Of a stretch of DNA of 64,000 nucleotides, positions 39,235 to 47,817 are shown piece by piece. The notes beneath the pieces are model-generated. The model had not been told where the DNA came from, did no database searches, and saw nothing but the letters and a program-made list of their open reading frames with translations. The position numbers were made by a program, and so were the translations under genes. Each line of letters begins with the position of its first letter. The stretch's first letter is position 1. Source of the DNA: Magnetococcales bacterium (GTDB taxonomy: Bacteria; Pseudomonadota; Magnetococcia; Magnetococcales; Magnetaquicoccaceae); the NCBI GenBank assembly GCA_015231375.1, contig JADGBT010000007.1:1-64000 (forward strand), given 5' to 3'.

Positions 39235-40415
39235 TTCGCGTCGGCCAGCACGGAGACGCCGGGCAGATCCTTGCCCTCCAGAAGTTCCAGAAAGGCGCCG
39301 CCGCCGGTGGAGATGTGGGAGATGCGTTCCGCCACGCCCGCCTTGGCGATGGCCGATTCGGTATCTCCGCCCCCGGTCACCGACAGTGCCTGACCGTTGG
39401 CGATGTGATGGGCCAAAGCCAGAGTGCCTGCGGCGAAGGCCGGAATCTCGAAAACGCCCACCGGACCATTCCAGACCACGGTGGCGGCGCGGCTGAGCCG
39501 TTCGGCGAACAGGCGCACGGTTTCCGGTCCCACATCCAGACCCATCCAGCCATCGGGGATCTGGTCCGCCGGGACCACGCGGGTTGCGGAACTGCCGTCT
39601 TTGCTTTGGGAGATCACCGCGTCCACGGGCATCAGGAGTTCCACGCCCGCCTGTTGGGCTCTGGCTTCGGCCTGTTGGGCCACGGCGAGCATGTCGGGTT
39701 CCACCAGCGAGGCGCCCACCTGTCCGCCGCGCGCGGCGAGAAAGGTGAAGGCCATGGCTCCGCCGATCAGGATGGTGTCCATCTTGGTGAGCAGGGATTC
39801 GATCAGCTGGATTTTGGTGGAGACCTTGGAACCGCCGAGAAGGGCTGCCACCGGACGTTGGGGAGCGATCATGGCCCGGTGGAAGAACTCCAGTTCGTCG
39901 GCCATGAGCAGTCCCGCCACCGCCGGAGGCACCCGCTGGGCCACGCCGACGTTGGAAGCGTGGGCGCGATGGGCGGTGCCGAAGGCGTCGTTGACCACCA
40001 GATCCGCCAGACGGGCAAAGTCGTCGGCCAGTTGGGGATCGTTTTTCTCCTCGCCGGGGCGCAGACGGACATTTTCCAGCAGGATCACCCCGCCCGGAGG
40101 CAGGGCGTTCACCAGGGCCTCCACCTCGGGTCCGATGCAGTCTGGAGCCAGGGGAACGGTCTTGCCCAGCAGTTCGGAGAGCCGTTCGGCCACGGGTTTG
40201 AGGGAGGGACCGACTCCGTTTTTCGGACGGCCCAGGTGGGAGGCCAGAATCACCCGTCCTCCGCCGTCGATCACCTTTTGGATGGTGGGCAGGGATTTGC
40301 GGATGCGGGCGTCTGATCCGATGGTGCCGTCGGCGGCCAGCGGAATGTTGAAATCCACCCGAATGAAGACCCGTTTGCCGGCGACATCCAGATCGGCGAT
40401 GGTCTGTTTTTTCAT
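39231..40415 (-). CDS. pgk: Phosphoglycerate kinase
   Basis: PGK converts 1,3-bisphosphoglycerate and ADP to 3-phosphoglycerate and ATP. The 394-residue protein has RVDFNIPLAADGTIGSDARI near the N-terminus, ASHLGRPKN, LLGGSKVSTKI and the nucleotide-binding GGGDTESAIAKAG near the C-terminus. The usual DFNVP is DFNIP. AGGAG precedes the ATG at 40415. It is the first gene of an unusual operon with a glycosyltransferase, an unknown protein and a K+ channel. Confidence 0.96.
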   Translation of the reverse strand: MKKQTIADLDVAGKRVFIRVDFNIPLAADGTIGSDARIRKSLPTIQKVIDGGGRVILASHLGRPKNGVGPSLKPVAERLSELLGKTVPLAPDCIGPEVEALVNALPPGGVILLENVRLRPGEEKNDPQLADDFARLADLVVNDAFGTAHRAHASNVGVAQRVPPAVAGLLMADELEFFHRAMIAPQRPVAALLGGSKVSTKIQLIESLLTKMDTILIGGAMAFTFLAARGGQVGASLVEPDMLAVAQQAEARAQQAGVELLMPVDAVISQSKDGSSATRVVPADQIPDGWMGLDVGPETVRLFAERLSRAATVVWNGPVGVFEIPAFAAGTLALAHHIANGQALSVTGGGDTESAIAKAGVAERISHISTGGGAFLELLEGKDLPGVSVLADAK

Positions 40416-40653
40416 GCTCGACTCCTGACGCAATGGCGAAAAAAGCGTTTCTGGTGCCCATGCCCGCCAATCCAAGACATGGCGTGACCGGATGGCCGGT
40501 CATGGGTGGCTTGAAAGCGGCACACGGGGACGATCCCGGCAGTTTACGTCATGGGCCGGGAGGATTTCCAGGAATCAAACGTGGTTCAGGCCCAATCCCC
40601 GCCTGATTTCCGAAACGCCCGGGTGGTCATGGAGGCCTCCCGCGCCCGCTTTG

Positions 40654-40718
40654 GACGCGGGAGGCCCGGGCCGTTACGGGACGCGGGAGGCCCGGGCCGT
40701 TACGGGACGCGGGAGGCC
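40654..40718 (-). repeat. 26-bp tandem repeat at 3' end of MshN-like gene
   Basis: Two full copies and one partial copy of a 26-bp unit (GACGCGGGAGGCCCGGGCCG and the following TTACGG on the plus strand) lie head to tail. The third copy carries the stop codon region of the MshN-like gene, so the repeat sets where that protein ends. Confidence 0.85.
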
Positions 40719-42028
40719 AGCGCGGAGACGCGACGCTGCACCGGTTGGGGATCGAAGCTGGCCCATCCGCGCGCATTCCGGGCGCGCAGGGCTTCCCGGT
40801 AATGTTCCAAGGCGGCGCGAGGCTCGCGGGTGTGCTCCAGGGCCACGGCGAGATTGTGATGAATGTCGGGATTGGCGCGGTCGTGTTGCAAGGCGTTGCG
40901 GAAGGCGTCGCGGGCCTTGGGCCATTCCTGACGATTGGCCAGTCTGCTTCCCAGGACAAAATGGAGCGGCCAGGTGTCGGGCGCGTTGGCGGGGAGTTGT
41001 CGCAGGCGCTGTTCCAGGGCCAGGGTGTCGGTGCCGTTCGGGTCCAAGGCGCTCAATCCGGCTAACGCCAGGGCGGAACCGGGGTCGAGCCGGGACAACT
41101 CCTGATACAGCGCGCGCGCCCGCTCGGTCTGATGGTCCCGAACGGCGATAGCCGCCAGCCCGGCCAAAGCGATGCGGTTGCCCGGTTCCTGACTCAACAC
41201 CTTTTCGTAGTGACGTTTGGCTGCGGACGGATCGCCGCTGTTCCAGGCTTTGCGGGCCTGACCCACCACCGGTGGCCGGTTGGCGAGAAACAGATAGCGG
41301 GCGGGCTGGTGGGGCGTGGTCAGAACCGAGGCCGGGGCGCGCTCTGTGATCTGGCTGGGGGTGTGCAACGACGCCAGGGTGAAGGTGGAGTCGTCGATCA
41401 GCGGGACACGAGGCGGAAGCGGCGCCGGATTCAATGAATGCTCCGGAATTTTTTTGAGAATTCTGGCCGGAGGGGTGAAGGGTGGGCGCGTTGGGGGCAA
41501 TCCGGTGAACGCGTCCGTTCCCGTTCCTGCTGCCGTTCCTGCTGCCGTTCCTGCTGCCGTTCCTGCTCCCGTTCCTGCTCCGGTTTCTCTGGATCCTTTG
41601 GGGATCCTGGACTCTTCGGGAGGAGAAGAGCAGGCCAACGTCAGGGAGGGGGGGTCGGTGATCGCGTCGCGCGAGCTTCCGGAACGCGCTCCCGTTGGTT
41701 CCTCGCCCAGGCTGGAAGCCAGCAGGAACACGCCCACAAACACCCCGTGCAGCAGGGCGGTCCGGCCCGCCGCATGCCATCCCGACAACACGACGGGCGC
41801 GGGAGGCGGCGCAACCGTTGGCGAGAATCCGGGAAGGGATTCCGGGGTGATCCCGTAGCCGGGATGTTTCCAGGAGCGGAGCGAAGCCGCAACGGGGGAA
41901 GCGTCCATCCGGTACAGATCCAAGCCGACGAAGCGCAACGGCAATGGTTCCGGCATCTCTGCGGGCGGTTCGGCATCCCCGGAAAGGGGATCTTCGGCGC
42001 GGCGCAGGGTGTCGAGCAGCAGGCTCAT
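40700..42028 (-). CDS. MshN-like TPR protein
   Basis: This 442-residue protein has one membrane helix near 90-110, then a long Pro/Ala/Thr/Gly-rich linker that includes a GTAA repeat. A C-terminal region of about 190 residues follows with four TPR-like units (AKRHYEKVLSQEPGN, ARALYQELSRLDPGS, ARDAFRNALQHDRAN, ALEHYREALRARN). Short N-terminus, membrane anchor, linker and TPR make the MshN plan of MSHA pilus assembly. It overlaps the secretin-domain gene by ATGA. The name is by architecture and neighbourhood. Confidence 0.65.
   Translation of the reverse strand: MSLLLDTLRRAEDPLSGDAEPPAEMPEPLPLRFVGLDLYRMDASPVAASLRSWKHPGYGITPESLPGFSPTVAPPPAPVVLSGWHAAGRTALLHGVFVGVFLLASSLGEEPTGARSGSSRDAITDPPSLTLACSSPPEESRIPKGSRETGAGTGAGTAAGTAAGTAAGTGTDAFTGLPPTRPPFTPPARILKKIPEHSLNPAPLPPRVPLIDDSTFTLASLHTPSQITERAPASVLTTPHQPARYLFLANRPPVVGQARKAWNSGDPSAAKRHYEKVLSQEPGNRIALAGLAAIAVRDHQTERARALYQELSRLDPGSALALAGLSALDPNGTDTLALEQRLRQLPANAPDTWPLHFVLGSRLANRQEWPKARDAFRNALQHDRANPDIHHNLAVALEHTREPRAALEHYREALRARNARGWASFDPQPVQRRVSALASRVP
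41522..41581 (-). repeat. 12-bp tandem repeats in MshN-like gene
   Basis: Five consecutive 12-bp units (CGTTCCTGCTGC and variants) encode a Gly-Thr-Ala-Ala-type low-complexity linker. Variation in copy number would change linker length without breaking the frame. Confidence 0.85.
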
Positions 42029-42507
42029 CGGTCTGACCGTTGGAATCCGGCCTTGGGAGCGGTCGCAGGGGTGCGATTGGCCAGCAGATGGCCCGGTGCG
42101 ACCGTCAGGGTGTGGCCATCGCGGATCTGAAAGCGGGTTCCGGTCTGTTGGGCGATCTGTTCCAGAAGGTCGTTCAAGGGGCGATTGGTGAGATTGAGGG
42201 TCACATTGCCCTGGACTGCCGGGGGCAGATCCAGATTCAATCCCGCCTTGCGGGCCAGGGAGGGGAGCAGTTCGTCCACGGGAACGTTGGTGGCCACCAG
42301 GGTGAACGTCCCCTGAGCCAAGGCGTCCGCTTCGGAGGTCGAGGGCAGGAACGGCGCCACGGCGACCAGAGACGGAATGGCCTCCTCGACCGGTTCGCCG
42401 GCCACAGGATCCGCAGCCACGGAGACGGCGGACAGACTCAACGCGCAGCCCAGCATCATTCCGAATCCGTTCCCGGCGCGTCGATTCGTCAGGCGGACGG
42501 AACGCAT
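42025..42507 (-). CDS. Secretin N-domain protein (MshL N-terminus-like)
   Basis: The 160-residue protein has a signal peptide (cleavage near SVAADP) and one STN/secretin short domain. The domain reads FTLVATNVPVDELLPSLARKAG and NVTLNLTNRPLNDLLEQIA, matching the first domain of MshL. It stops where a full secretin would continue into N-domains and the beta barrel, and no secretin barrel is encoded in the window. AGGAG precedes the ATG at 42507, which overlaps the upstream gene by 19 bases. It is either a truncated MshL or a separate peptidoglycan- or secretin-associated adaptor. Confidence 0.65.
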   Translation of the reverse strand: MRSVRLTNRRAGNGFGMMLGCALSLSAVSVAADPVAGEPVEEAIPSLVAVAPFLPSTSEADALAQGTFTLVATNVPVDELLPSLARKAGLNLDLPPAVQGNVTLNLTNRPLNDLLEQIAQQTGTRFQIRDGHTLTVAPGHLLANRTPATAPKAGFQRSDR

Positions 42508-44132
42508 GGACTGTTCTCCTGCCCGGATTGACAATCGGGTTGGGTGTGGTCGCGGACGATGGTTTTGACCCGTTCCAGAGGCATCACGCGCGGATTGCCG
42601 GAGCGCAGGTTCGACGGCAGACGTTGCAGCGCCTCCTGGGCTGAGGTTTCGTTGTCGAACTCGCCCAGATAGACCATCAATCTTTGATTGCGCAAACGAA
42701 AGATCTTCAGTTTGCGGGCGCTCAGATCCGGTTGCGCGTCGGCCAGGGCCTTGTCCAGATTGTGGATGCCGGTATCGTGGCTCAAGTGGATCAATTGAAT
42801 GGTGTAGCGGGTATCGTGACTGGCCTCCAGCCACCGGTGCGCGGCGCGGACCCGTTCGCGCATGGGGTCGGCATGGTTCTGGTTTTCCGGCAGGGAGACC
42901 AGTTCCTGGACAACGGGAGCGGGGAAGGGGGGAAGCACGCGCGTCCGGGCCACCAGAGGGGTTGTCGAAAGCGGTGCGGATGCGTTTTCGGCAACCCGTG
43001 CCAGTGACGGCGGCGGGATGGTCAAGGTGCGGGCCAGGGTCAACAGGGTGGCGCGCGCGCTCGTGGCTTCCGACAGGGTGGACGGAATCCGGGATGCCGG
43101 GGAATCTCCCGCTTGTCGAGGTTGTTGGGTCATTTGAGGCGGTTGGGCCATGGGCTGTCCCGGTTCGACGGTGGTCGCGGCGGGACGCGGGACGCTCAAG
43201 GCGCTCAAGGACAGCGGCAGCGCGGGGAGATGGATCGCCCAGGAGTGCATGGCCATGCTGCCGGTCAGCAGGGTCACCACGCCTGCGGCGGCCAGGGCCG
43301 GACGACGCCAGACCGGGATGCGGTGGAGAAATGCACAGCGGGAGATGCCCTGCTGCACATGACGGCTGGCCACGCTGTGGGCACCCTGGCGTGAGGCCTG
43401 CACCAGGGACTTTTCCGCCAGCAGGTTGATCTGGCGGATGGCGCCACGGGCGGACTGGTGGATGCGGCGCACCGCGCCCGGCGAAAACAGGGGCGGTCCC
43501 CGGTATCCGGTGGTGTGCAGACGGTTGTGCAAATACTGTTCGGTATCGTCAAGCGAGAGCCGGGGCAGTGTCAGATGGGTGGTGATCCGTTCAAGAATTT
43601 GACGGCCGATGCCGGAATGGAGCATGCGATCCAGCGCCGGTTGACCGAACAGGACAATGGAAACCAGCTTGACCTGTTCGGTTTCCAGGTTGCTGATGAG
43701 TCGCAGGGCTTCCAGGGTGGCGGGAGGCAGGCTTTGGGCCTCTTCCACCACGATGACGGCCCGTTCTCCCTGGCGTTGCCGGGTGACCAGAAATTCCAGC
43801 AGGGCCTGATGGCGGGCCGCCTGTCCTTCTTCGGTCATGGGCGGCAAGCGGAATTCCCGCAGCAAGGCGCCAATCAACTCTTCGGGGGGGATGCCGGGAT
43901 TGAGCAGCAGCGCCACCCGCGCGGCGGTCGGAAGCTTGCGGCACATCAGCCGACACAGCATGGTCTTGCCGCTGCCGACCTCGCCTACGACCTTGATGAA
44001 CCCTTCACCAGCGGCGATGGCCTGAAGCAGTTGTTCCAGAATCGCGCCCCGCTCTCCGCCGGAGAAAAAGAGTTCCGTATCCGGGGTGATGGCGAAAGGA
44101 GGAGCATGAAATCCGAAGTGATCCAAATACAT
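42489..44132 (-). CDS. MshM/ExeA-like AAA ATPase with SPOR-like C-terminus (copy 1)
   Basis: This 547-residue protein begins MYLDHFGFHAPPFAITPD, the ExeA/GspA/MshM start. Walker A is GEVGSGKTMLCR and Walker B VIVVEEAQSL. A membrane helix follows at about 270-290, then a Pro/Ala-rich linker and a C-terminal SPOR-like domain (TIQLIHLSHDTGI... and KIFRLRNQRLMVYLGEF). ExeA-type ATPases help secretins pass peptidoglycan. It is a paralogue of the gene at 46048-47718. The ATG at 44132 fits the family start; 44174 would add 14 residues. Confidence 0.75.
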   Translation of the reverse strand: MYLDHFGFHAPPFAITPDTELFFSGGERGAILEQLLQAIAAGEGFIKVVGEVGSGKTMLCRLMCRKLPTAARVALLLNPGIPPEELIGALLREFRLPPMTEEGQAARHQALLEFLVTRQRQGERAVIVVEEAQSLPPATLEALRLISNLETEQVKLVSIVLFGQPALDRMLHSGIGRQILERITTHLTLPRLSLDDTEQYLHNRLHTTGYRGPPLFSPGAVRRIHQSARGAIRQINLLAEKSLVQASRQGAHSVASRHVQQGISRCAFLHRIPVWRRPALAAAGVVTLLTGSMAMHSWAIHLPALPLSLSALSVPRPAATTVEPGQPMAQPPQMTQQPRQAGDSPASRIPSTLSEATSARATLLTLARTLTIPPPSLARVAENASAPLSTTPLVARTRVLPPFPAPVVQELVSLPENQNHADPMRERVRAAHRWLEASHDTRYTIQLIHLSHDTGIHNLDKALADAQPDLSARKLKIFRLRNQRLMVYLGEFDNETSAQEALQRLPSNLRSGNPRVMPLERVKTIVRDHTQPDCQSGQENSPCVPSA

Positions 44133-44317
44133 GGTATTTTTCCCAATCGGCCGATGACGGTCCAATGATCGCACCTTTCAAGAGCTGATCATGGTGCGAG
44201 TTGACTGGTTGTACAGCAAGAAGCAGGCCATTCAATCCGACTGGACTTGCGCCCATCGGAACCTGTCAACCGGACCTTTGGCATTGAGCCTGTCCATGAA
44301 AAGCCTTTTTCCCGGGC

Positions 44318-46051
44318 TCACATCCTGGGCAGATCCAGAACCCGACGGAGTTCATCCAGGCTGGTCTCTCCCGACAAGACCCGACGTACCCCCTCGGCGG
44401 CCATGGGAACGAAGCCTTGTTCGCGGGCCAGCGACAGCCAGGCGCTGCGTGGTCGCTGGCGTTCGATGAGCAGATTCCAACTCTCGTCGATGAGGAGCGC
44501 TTCCACGAGAGCCACGCGGCCCTTGAATCCGGTTCCGTGACACCGTTCGCATCCGGAGGCGGTGAAGATCCGAGGCGCGCGGGGCGTGTCGAGTCCGGCC
44601 ACTCCCAAGAAACGCTGTTCCTGCAAATCGGGTTTGTGGGGCTTGCGGCAATGCGGACACAGCCGACGCACCAGCCTTTGACCGATCACGCCGGTCAGAT
44701 TCCCGGCCAGGCTCTCCCCCGAAACCCCCAGGTCGAACAGTCGCTGGCATGCCGTCAGGGTCGAGGTGGCCAATGCGGTGGTGCAGACCCGTTGTCCGCT
44801 CATGGCGGCGTGCAACACCATGCGGGCGGTTTCGGGATCGCGGATTTCATCCACCAGCAAAAGATCCGACCCTTGCCGCCAGACGGAACCGAAACGGCTC
44901 TCAACGGTCGCGCACGGCTGTGGTTCCTTTCCGCCGTCGATCACCCGTTGTCTCGCCAGGGGTATGGGATAGGCCACGGCCTCTTCCAGGGTGACGATGT
45001 GGCGCTGTTCGTGGTTGAAGAATTCCAGCAGGGCGTAGAGGGTGGTGGTCTTGCCGCTTTCGCGGGGGCCGGTGGCCAGAATGATCCCGGCGGGTCTGGC
45101 CATCATCGCGGTGAGCAGGGACTGGGTTTGCCGGGAGAGTCCGAGGTTTTCCAGGGAGATCGGCTCTGGATGGCGGTCTCGCAGCCGCACGATCAGGTTT
45201 TCCCCCTGGATGACCGGTTGCAAGGAGACTTGGCAGTCGATGGTCCGCAGGGCGATCTTCATCGCGAAGACGCCACAGGGGGAAGGCGCGCGGTCGGACG
45301 GGCTGTCGGCCGGACTGTCGAGTCCGGCCAGGGTCTTGACGCGCATCACGATCCCGGCGAACAGATCCCGGTGCAACTCCCGGATCGCCGACAACACCCC
45401 GTCGATGCGATAACGAATCCGTACGCTGCCCGGTTCCGGCTCGATGTGGATTTCGCTCGCCCCCCGTTGCACCGCGTCGGCCAGCAGCACCTCCACCAGA
45501 CGGATGACGGGATTGAGTTGCCCGGCCTGCTCCGGGGAGCAGGTCGCCAGGACATGGAAACTGTTTTCCAGTTCCCGCAGAATCGGCTCCAGGACGTTTT
45601 CGGCGCTGTAGGCCTTCTGGATGGCGCGTGCGATGGCCGAATGTTCGGCCAGTACGGTCTTGAGGATGATGTCCGAATGGATGTTGGCCTGGATCTTGTC
45701 GATCACGGCCATATCCTGGGTATCGGCCATGGCCAGGGTCAAGGTGGTGGTGGCACGGTCCCAGTGAACCGGAAGCACCTCGTGACGCTCGATCAGCTTT
45801 CTGGGCACCAGTTTCAGGATGCGGGGATCCAACGGCAGGTGATCCAGATGGATGCCGGGTTGATCCAGAATGTGGCTCAGCAGTTGGTGCATCACCGCTT
45901 CCGGGACGAATCCCAGCCGCACCACGATCCGACCCAGCAATTCACCGGTTTTTTTCTGCTCGGCCAGGGCGATGCTCAACCGGTCCCGGCTGATCATCTC
46001 CGCACCGACCAGGATTTCACCCAGGCGACGTTTGACGGCCATGGCGGTCAT
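44318..46051 (-). CDS. GspE/PilB/MshE-like ATPase, divergent
   Basis: This 577-residue protein has a GspE N-terminal domain (LGEILVGAEMISRDRLSIAL), the RYRIDGVL segment, Walker A GPRESGKTTT, an Asp-box region DEIRDPETA and a zinc tetracysteine module (CPHCRK ... CERCHGTG). Two conserved features are altered: the usual GEIRD Gly is Asp (VDEIRD), and the His box LHTN is replaced by ALATS. It may have reduced or altered ATPase function. The ATG at 46051 overlaps the upstream MshM-like gene as ATGA. The longer in-frame ORF is the shadow of that gene. Confidence 0.78.
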   Translation of the reverse strand: MTAMAVKRRLGEILVGAEMISRDRLSIALAEQKKTGELLGRIVVRLGFVPEAVMHQLLSHILDQPGIHLDHLPLDPRILKLVPRKLIERHEVLPVHWDRATTTLTLAMADTQDMAVIDKIQANIHSDIILKTVLAEHSAIARAIQKAYSAENVLEPILRELENSFHVLATCSPEQAGQLNPVIRLVEVLLADAVQRGASEIHIEPEPGSVRIRYRIDGVLSAIRELHRDLFAGIVMRVKTLAGLDSPADSPSDRAPSPCGVFAMKIALRTIDCQVSLQPVIQGENLIVRLRDRHPEPISLENLGLSRQTQSLLTAMMARPAGIILATGPRESGKTTTLYALLEFFNHEQRHIVTLEEAVAYPIPLARQRVIDGGKEPQPCATVESRFGSVWRQGSDLLLVDEIRDPETARMVLHAAMSGQRVCTTALATSTLTACQRLFDLGVSGESLAGNLTGVIGQRLVRRLCPHCRKPHKPDLQEQRFLGVAGLDTPRAPRIFTASGCERCHGTGFKGRVALVEALLIDESWNLLIERQRPRSAWLSLAREQGFVPMAAEGVRRVLSGETSLDELRRVLDLPRM

Positions 46052-47718
46052 CCGGCCTCCACCGGCTGGATCGTCGCCAGTTTTTGCACCGTGCTTTTGA
46101 GCCGGGCCAGCGAACGCACGCTCGGACGGTTGGACCTCAAGGAGAGGGGCAGACGGTTCATCAACGCCTCGCACGCCACCGCCGTGGGACATTCGTTCAG
46201 ATGAATCAACAAGGTGTTGTCTTTAAGCCGGAACAGTTTCAGATCCATGGGGCCTGGCGAGGGGTGAATCGCGGCCAACTGATCCGCCAGAGTCTGCAAG
46301 CCGTGCTCGTTGCGCAACTGGATCAACTGGATGGTGTGATGCGTGTCTTCGCTCTGCTCCAGCCAGCGATGAGAGGCGAGAATGGCCTCCTTGAACGGAT
46401 CGTCGGGCTTGAGATAGGGGGTATTGGCCAATGGAACCGCAGCGACGCCCGGGTCCGATGGATCCGGTTTTCCGGAAGCGTCGGCCAGAAACAACATCTC
46501 ATCCGGAACCGGAATCGGCGTTTCCTCCGGGAGAACGCGGGCGTTCCCGGAAAGCGGTATCCGGGCTTCGTCCCGGGTGGCCACCGTGGTCGCGGGAGAC
46601 TCCGGGGCGGGGGCGGAAAGCGTAGAGGTCCGCGCGGCCATGCGGGTCGGATCGGCGGCTCCCGCGACGGCGGTGGGTTCCGGGGGACGCGCGGCCATGC
46701 GGGTCGGATCGGCGGCTCCCGCGACGGCGGTGGGTTCCGGGGGACGCGCGGCCATCGGGGATGCGGGGGGAGATTCGGTCATGCGGGCCACGGGGGAGGG
46801 GAGCGATCCGGGGGTGGAAGAAGGCCAGGGATGGAACCACAGACCCGCAGCCAGCAGTGCGACCGCTCCGGCGCTTGCCAGCACCGGACGCAACCGCCGT
46901 GCGATGGGCGCATAGGCGGAGTCCTGACGCACGGCCCACAGGACATGACCGGCCTTCACCACGCGTTTCGAGTCGGCGCAGGCCCGTTGCATGGCCCGGT
47001 TGGCCAACCGGTTGATCCGGTGCAGACAGCCGGAGGAGGCCAGATGGATGCCCCACGCCGCCATGGGCGTGAAGAGCCGTTTGCCCTGGAATCCGGCGGA
47101 ACGCAGCCGGGCGTTCAGATACAGCGCGCTCTCCTGGGCGGTCAGAGGTTCCAGGGTGAGCCGGGTCGTGATTCGTTCCAGAAACGGGTGGTTCGGCACG
47201 GCTTGCAGGGTTTGTTCCAACACGGGTTGGGCGAAGAGGACCACCTGCAACAGTTTGGCGCGTCCGGTTTCCATGTTGCCCAGCAGACGCAACGCTTCCA
47301 AAGTGGCCAGGGGCATGCCGTGGGCCTCGTCGATCAGCAGCAGGGCGCGGGCGCCCTGGCGATGCAGCAGCGCCAGGTGGTTCAACAGGGTCTGCCGCAG
47401 CGCCAAAGGATCGTTGCGGTTGGGTGCGGGAAAACGGAACTCCCCCAGAATCGCCGGAATCAACGCTTCGGGGGGCAGATTGGGATGGAGCAGCAAAGCC
47501 GCGTGCGTGGCCGGGGGAAGCTGTTGACAGAGCGCCCGGCACAGCATGGTCTTGCCCGAACCGGGGGGACCGATGACCTGGATGAAGCCCTCGTCGGCGA
47601 GGATGGCGGCCCGCAGGGCGTTCAGGATCTCCGCCCGTCCTCCTCCGGGAAAAAACCGTTCGGGGTCGGGTGTGGGCGCGAATGGAAAGCCTTGCAGGCC
47701 GAAGTGATCCAGATACAT
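46048..47718 (-). CDS. MshM/ExeA-like AAA ATPase with SPOR-like C-terminus (copy 2)
   Basis: This 556-residue paralogue of the gene at 42489-44132 has the same plan: MYLDHFGLQGFPFAPTPD, Walker A GPPGSGKTMLCR, Walker B LLLIDEAHGM, membrane helix at about 285-305, linker, and a C-terminal TIQLIQLRNEHGL and LKLFRLKDNTLLIHLNE domain. The linker contains a perfect 19-residue duplication beginning MAARPPEPT. It is the first gene of the pilus-like unit and overlaps the GspE-like gene by 4 bases. Confidence 0.75.
   Translation of the reverse strand: MYLDHFGLQGFPFAPTPDPERFFPGGGRAEILNALRAAILADEGFIQVIGPPGSGKTMLCRALCQQLPPATHAALLLHPNLPPEALIPAILGEFRFPAPNRNDPLALRQTLLNHLALLHRQGARALLLIDEAHGMPLATLEALRLLGNMETGRAKLLQVVLFAQPVLEQTLQAVPNHPFLERITTRLTLEPLTAQESALYLNARLRSAGFQGKRLFTPMAAWGIHLASSGCLHRINRLANRAMQRACADSKRVVKAGHVLWAVRQDSAYAPIARRLRPVLASAGAVALLAAGLWFHPWPSSTPGSLPSPVARMTESPPASPMAARPPEPTAVAGAADPTRMAARPPEPTAVAGAADPTRMAARTSTLSAPAPESPATTVATRDEARIPLSGNARVLPEETPIPVPDEMLFLADASGKPDPSDPGVAAVPLANTPYLKPDDPFKEAILASHRWLEQSEDTHHTIQLIQLRNEHGLQTLADQLAAIHPSPGPMDLKLFRLKDNTLLIHLNECPTAVACEALMNRLPLSLRSNRPSVRSLARLKSTVQKLATIQPVEAG
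46631..46755 (-). repeat. 57-bp tandem duplication in MshM-like gene
   Basis: Two identical 57-bp units and a short third start encode two copies of a 19-residue Pro/Ala-rich segment in the periplasmic linker. No mismatch was seen between the copies. Confidence 0.9.
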
Positions 47719-47817
47719 GTCACGATTCCCTTCTGCCGACAGGGCAGAATGTGGTGGTGGACGGTATGGGTGTGTCTGGACGCGTTCATGCAAGAATTAA
47801 GCCATTTTATCTTGATT

